From: Hydrogenophaga sp.
GTDB lineage: Bacteria > Pseudomonadota > Gammaproteobacteria > Burkholderiales > Burkholderiaceae_C
Assembly: GCA_021154985.1 (NCBI GenBank)
Contig: JAJNQE010000129.1
Span: 1 to 8,196 of the forward strand
Length of the DNA: 8,196 nucleotides
Reading direction: 5' to 3'
Part shown: piece after piece, positions 5,991 through 8,196 of the stretch
Position numbering within the stretch: position 1 is the first letter of the stretch
How the letters are laid out: the number at the start of each line of letters is the position of its first letter
The notes under the pieces: generated by a model
Database searches by the model: none
What the model saw: the letters and a program-made list of their open reading frames with translations, nothing else
Told to the model about the DNA's origin: nothing
Translations under genes and position numbers: made by a program

Positions 5991-6311
5991 ATGAAGAACG
6001 CCGCGATGGACCTTGAAGAAATGCAATCGGCCGCAGGCCGCGCTTGCCGCTTGATGAAAGTGCTGGCCAATCCGGACCGGCTGCTGATCCTGTGCCAGCT
6101 CTCGCAAGGCGAACGCCGCGTGGGCGAGCTGGAAGCGTTGTTGGGCATCGTGCAGCCCACGCTGTCACAGCAACTCACCGTGTTGCGCGACGAGGAGCTG
6201 GTGAGCACCCGCCGTGAAGGCAAGAACATCCACTACGCCTTGACCAGTCCCAAGGCGCTGGCCGTGATGCAGGTGCTGTACGAACAATTTTGTGTTTCTG
6301 AAAAGGAGTGA
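5991..6311 (+). CDS. bigR: ArsR-family repressor, BigR/SqrR-type persulfide sensor
   Basis: This is a cytoplasmic winged-helix repressor that likely senses sulfide-derived persulfides. The core shows LANPDRLLILCQL, then VGELEALLGI, a recognition helix VQPTLSQQLTVLRDEEL and the wing TRREGKNIHYAL. Two cysteines, one in ILCQL and one near the end in YEQFCV, sit where BigR and SqrR carry their redox pair. Counted from the upstream ATG at 5970 they are C42 and C108, and from the start used here C35 and C101. Metal-site cysteines of the ELCVCD type are absent. I prefer 5991 because GAGGA lies seven bases upstream, while 5970 has no ribosome site; the 5970 form would be 113 residues. The gene sits in front of sulfur transport genes and opposite a persulfide dioxygenase gene, which supports the sensing role. 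Confidence 0.9.
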   Translation: MKNAAMDLEEMQSAAGRACRLMKVLANPDRLLILCQLSQGERRVGELEALLGIVQPTLSQQLTVLRDEELVSTRREGKNIHYALTSPKALAVMQVLYEQFCVSEKE

Positions 6312-6314
6312 GTC

Positions 6315-6752
6315 ATGACGATTGATTGGGCCAATTTCACGCCGTGGGCTTCGCTGTCCGGCGGCATCCTGCTGGGCGTGGCCTCGGCGTTCTTCATCCT
6401 GGTCAATGGCCGGGTGTTGGGCATTAGCGGCATTCTGGGTGGCCTGTTGGCGCCCAAGAAGGGCGACGCCGGCTGGCGCATCGCTTTTCTGCTGGGCATG
6501 CTGGCTGCGCCGCTGGTGTATGGCTGGCTTGCGCCCGCCGGTTTCGCGAAAGCACCCACCATCGACGCCGGCTTCGCCACCATCGTGGTCGCCGGTCTGC
6601 TGGTGGGCCTGGGCACGCGCTTTGGGTCGGGCTGCACCAGTGGCCACGGCGTCTGCGGTCTCTCGCGCCTGTCGCCCCGTTCCCTGGTGGCCACACTGGC
6701 TTTCATGGGCGCCGGTTTCGCCATGGTCTTCGCGGTTCGCCACGTTTTGTAA
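6315..6752 (+). CDS. YeeE/YedE-family sulfur transport protein (N-terminal-half type)
   Basis: This is a half-size inner-membrane protein of 145 residues from the YeeE/YedE (sulphur transport, formerly DUF395) family, whose full-length members import thiosulfate. The signature GLGTRFGSGCTSGHGVCGLSR (about residues 98-118) contains C107 and C114; family cysteines at this place are thought to pass the sulfur substrate through the membrane. Hydrophobic segments lie near residues 14-30, 35-46, 56-72, 87-100 and 123-143. A GGAG ribosome site overlaps the end of the regulator gene and is six bases from the ATG, so the two are tightly coupled. It probably forms a complex with the next gene product. 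Direction of transport and exact substrate are not shown by sequence. Confidence 0.92.
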   Translation: MTIDWANFTPWASLSGGILLGVASAFFILVNGRVLGISGILGGLLAPKKGDAGWRIAFLLGMLAAPLVYGWLAPAGFAKAPTIDAGFATIVVAGLLVGLGTRFGSGCTSGHGVCGLSRLSPRSLVATLAFMGAGFAMVFAVRHVL

Positions 6753-6763
6753 GGAGCACACAC

Positions 6764-7198
6764 ATGCACCGCATCACCGAATTTTTCGTGGGCCTGCTGT
6801 TCGGCCTGGGCCTGCTGCTCTCCGGCATGACCGACCCCGCCAAGGTGCTCGGTTTCCTGGACCTGTTCGGCGCCTGGGACCCGTCGTTGGCTTTCGTCAT
6901 GGGCGGCGCCATCGCCGTGGGCTTCTTCGCCTTTGCCCTGGCGCGCAAACGCACCACCAACTTCCTGGGCGGGGCGTTGCATCTGCCCAAGTCCACCCAG
7001 ATCGACAAGCGCCTTGTTCTCGGGGGTCTGACGTTTGGCGCAGGCTGGGGGCTGGCGGGTTTCTGCCCCGGGCCGGGCATCGTTTCCATGGCGTCGGGCG
7101 AGGTCAAGGCCGTGGTTTTCGTGCTGGCCATGGTGGTCGGCATGGTGATCTTCGAAGTCATTGAGCGCAGCGGCTGGCGCCAGCGCGCGGGGGCCTGA
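6764..7198 (+). CDS. YeeE/YedE-related sulfur transport partner (DUF6691 type)
   Basis: This 144-residue membrane protein is the usual partner of the preceding half-size YeeE protein. It has an N-terminal GLLFGLGLLLSGMTDPAKVL segment (10-29) and a membrane helix near 43-60. A charged linker rich in lysine, arginine and threonine follows, and then the hallmark FGAGWGLAGFCPGPGIVSMA (91-110) with a single C101. Together the two halves resemble one full-length YeeE split into two chains, each bringing its own cysteine motif. The GGAG ribosome site immediately follows the TAA of the upstream gene and is seven bases from the ATG. The likely role is uptake or export of thiosulfate or another sulfane sulfur species under BigR control. 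Confidence 0.9.
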   Translation: MHRITEFFVGLLFGLGLLLSGMTDPAKVLGFLDLFGAWDPSLAFVMGGAIAVGFFAFALARKRTTNFLGGALHLPKSTQIDKRLVLGGLTFGAGWGLAGFCPGPGIVSMASGEVKAVVFVLAMVVGMVIFEVIERSGWRQRAGA

Positions 7199-7244
7199 GG
7201 TGGCCCTGGTGCCAGCGACGTCCAACTGAAGAGACCCGCGCCGA

Positions 7245-8196
7245 ATGAACCCAACCTCCACCTGGCGCCGCTGGCTGCCGTCGCTACCTGTGCTGCAGTG
7301 GGGTCGTGCGTACAACCGCGGAATGCTGCTCAGCGACGGCGTGGCGGCGCTCATCGTCACCATCATGCTGATCCCGCAAAGCCTGGCCTACGCCATGCTT
7401 GCGGGTTTGCCTCCCGAGGTGGGCCTGTACGCCAGCGTGGCGCCGCTGCTGCTTTACGCGGTGTTCGGCACCAGCCGGGTGCTGGCCGTGGGGCCGGTGG
7501 CGGTGGTCTCGCTCATGACAGCCGCGGCCATCGGCCAGCACGCTGTGGCCGGCACACCCGAATACTGGGCGGTGGCGATCACGCTCGCTTTCCTGTCGGG
7601 CTTGTTGTTGCTGGCCATGGGTTTGCTGCGTCTGGGCTTTCTGGCCAACTTCCTCAGCCACCCGGTCATCTCGGGCTTCATTTCGGCGTCGGGCATCCTG
7701 ATCGCGGCGAGCCAGCTCAAGACGCTGATGGGCGTGAAGGCGGAGGGCCACAACTTCGTTGACCTGGGCCTGTCGCTGCTGTCGCAGATGGACCAGACCC
7801 ATGTTCTCACCCTGGTCATCGGTGCGGTCACCGTGGCGTTTTTGTTCTGGGTGCGCAGTGGCCTCAAGCCCTTGCTGCAGCGCCTGGGGATGAACCCGCG
7901 CGCGGCCGACGTGGTGGCCAAAACCGGCCCGGTGGCTGCGATCGCCGTGACCACGCTGCTCACCTGGGCGCTGGACTGGCAAGGGCAGGGCGTGAAGATC
8001 GTGGGTGCCGTGCCGCAAGGCCTGCCGCCGTTCACACTGCCCTTGTGGGACCTCGGGCTGTGGCAACAACTGCTGGTGCCGGCGCTGCTCATCAGCGTGG
8101 TCGGTTTCGTCGAGTCGGTGTCGGTCGGGCAGACGCTGGCCGCCAAACGGCGCCAGCGCATCGAGCCCGATCAGGAGCTGGTGGCGCTCGGGTCGA
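7245..8196 (+). CDS. SulP (SLC26) family anion transporter, C-terminus beyond right edge
   Basis: This is an inner-membrane anion transporter of which 317 residues are visible; full members are usually about 550-600 residues and end in a STAS domain, which here lies outside the window. Family marks are LIPQSLAYAM (42-51) with LPPEVGLYAS (55-64), VLAVGPVAVVSLM, LSHPVISGFISASGILIA and GFVESVSVGQTLAAKR from residue 287, with EPDQELVALG at the end. The ATG at 7245 is the first possible start, since an in-frame stop lies at 7227-7229. Its ribosome site (GAAGAG about ten bases upstream) is weak. It follows the sulfur transporter by 46 bases with no terminator in between, so it is probably the fourth gene of the operon. 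Sulfate or sulfite is the likely substrate given the context, but SulP proteins also move bicarbonate and dicarboxylates. Confidence 0.92.
   Translation, partial: MNPTSTWRRWLPSLPVLQWGRAYNRGMLLSDGVAALIVTIMLIPQSLAYAMLAGLPPEVGLYASVAPLLLYAVFGTSRVLAVGPVAVVSLMTAAAIGQHAVAGTPEYWAVAITLAFLSGLLLLAMGLLRLGFLANFLSHPVISGFISASGILIAASQLKTLMGVKAEGHNFVDLGLSLLSQMDQTHVLTLVIGAVTVAFLFWVRSGLKPLLQRLGMNPRAADVVAKTGPVAAIAVTTLLTWALDWQGQGVKIVGAVPQGLPPFTLPLWDLGLWQQLLVPALLISVVGFVESVSVGQTLAAKRRQRIEPDQELVALGS

Noticed and set aside
6233..8161. Minus-strand open frames opposite the YeeE pair and SulP
   Set aside because: Their composition is low in hydrophobic residues and rich in Arg, Gln and His. The plus-strand genes explain the region fully, with ribosome sites and family motifs.

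Overview
The window looks like chromosomal DNA of a high-GC betaproteobacterium, most likely Burkholderiales and perhaps a Comamonadaceae-type organism. This rests on GC-rich codon usage, protein style and gene content, not on a database search. Ten protein-coding genes are supported, of which two run off the window edges. I saw no RNA genes, mobile elements, CRISPR arrays or tRNAs.

Left half (about 1-3800, all minus strand): a branched-chain amino acid type (HAAT family) ABC importer. In transcription order it has a periplasmic binding protein (3786-2599), the permeases LivH (2486-1623) and LivM (1626-631), and the ATPase LivG (634 to beyond the left edge). The last three are joined by 4-base ATGA stop/start overlaps. 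A strong intrinsic terminator hairpin lies between the binding-protein gene and livH and probably keeps the binding protein more abundant than the membrane parts. The true substrate could be leucine/isoleucine/valine or another small carboxylate or amide.

Middle (3919-4956, minus strand): a small MioC-like flavodoxin and an OsmC-family thiol peroxidase-like protein. The OsmC gene lies 32 bases after a persulfide dioxygenase gene and is probably co-transcribed with it.

Right half (4989-8196): a reactive-sulfur module built around one divergent control region. To the left is an ETHE1/Blh-type persulfide dioxygenase followed by the OsmC protein. To the right are a BigR/SqrR-type ArsR repressor with the expected two sensor cysteines, two half-size YeeE/YedE sulfur-transport proteins, and a SulP anion transporter cut by the right edge. 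The likely logic is that sulfide or persulfide oxidises the BigR cysteine pair, BigR releases the shared promoter, and the cell then makes the dioxygenase (persulfide to sulfite), the OsmC protein and the transporters that move sulfur species across the membrane.

The most striking DNA feature is that shared control region. A perfect 12-base inverted repeat (5902-5913 and 5925-5936) creates a TTGACA-N17-TATATT promoter on each strand over the same 35 bases, so one palindrome appears to be two interlocked promoters and probably also the repressor operator.
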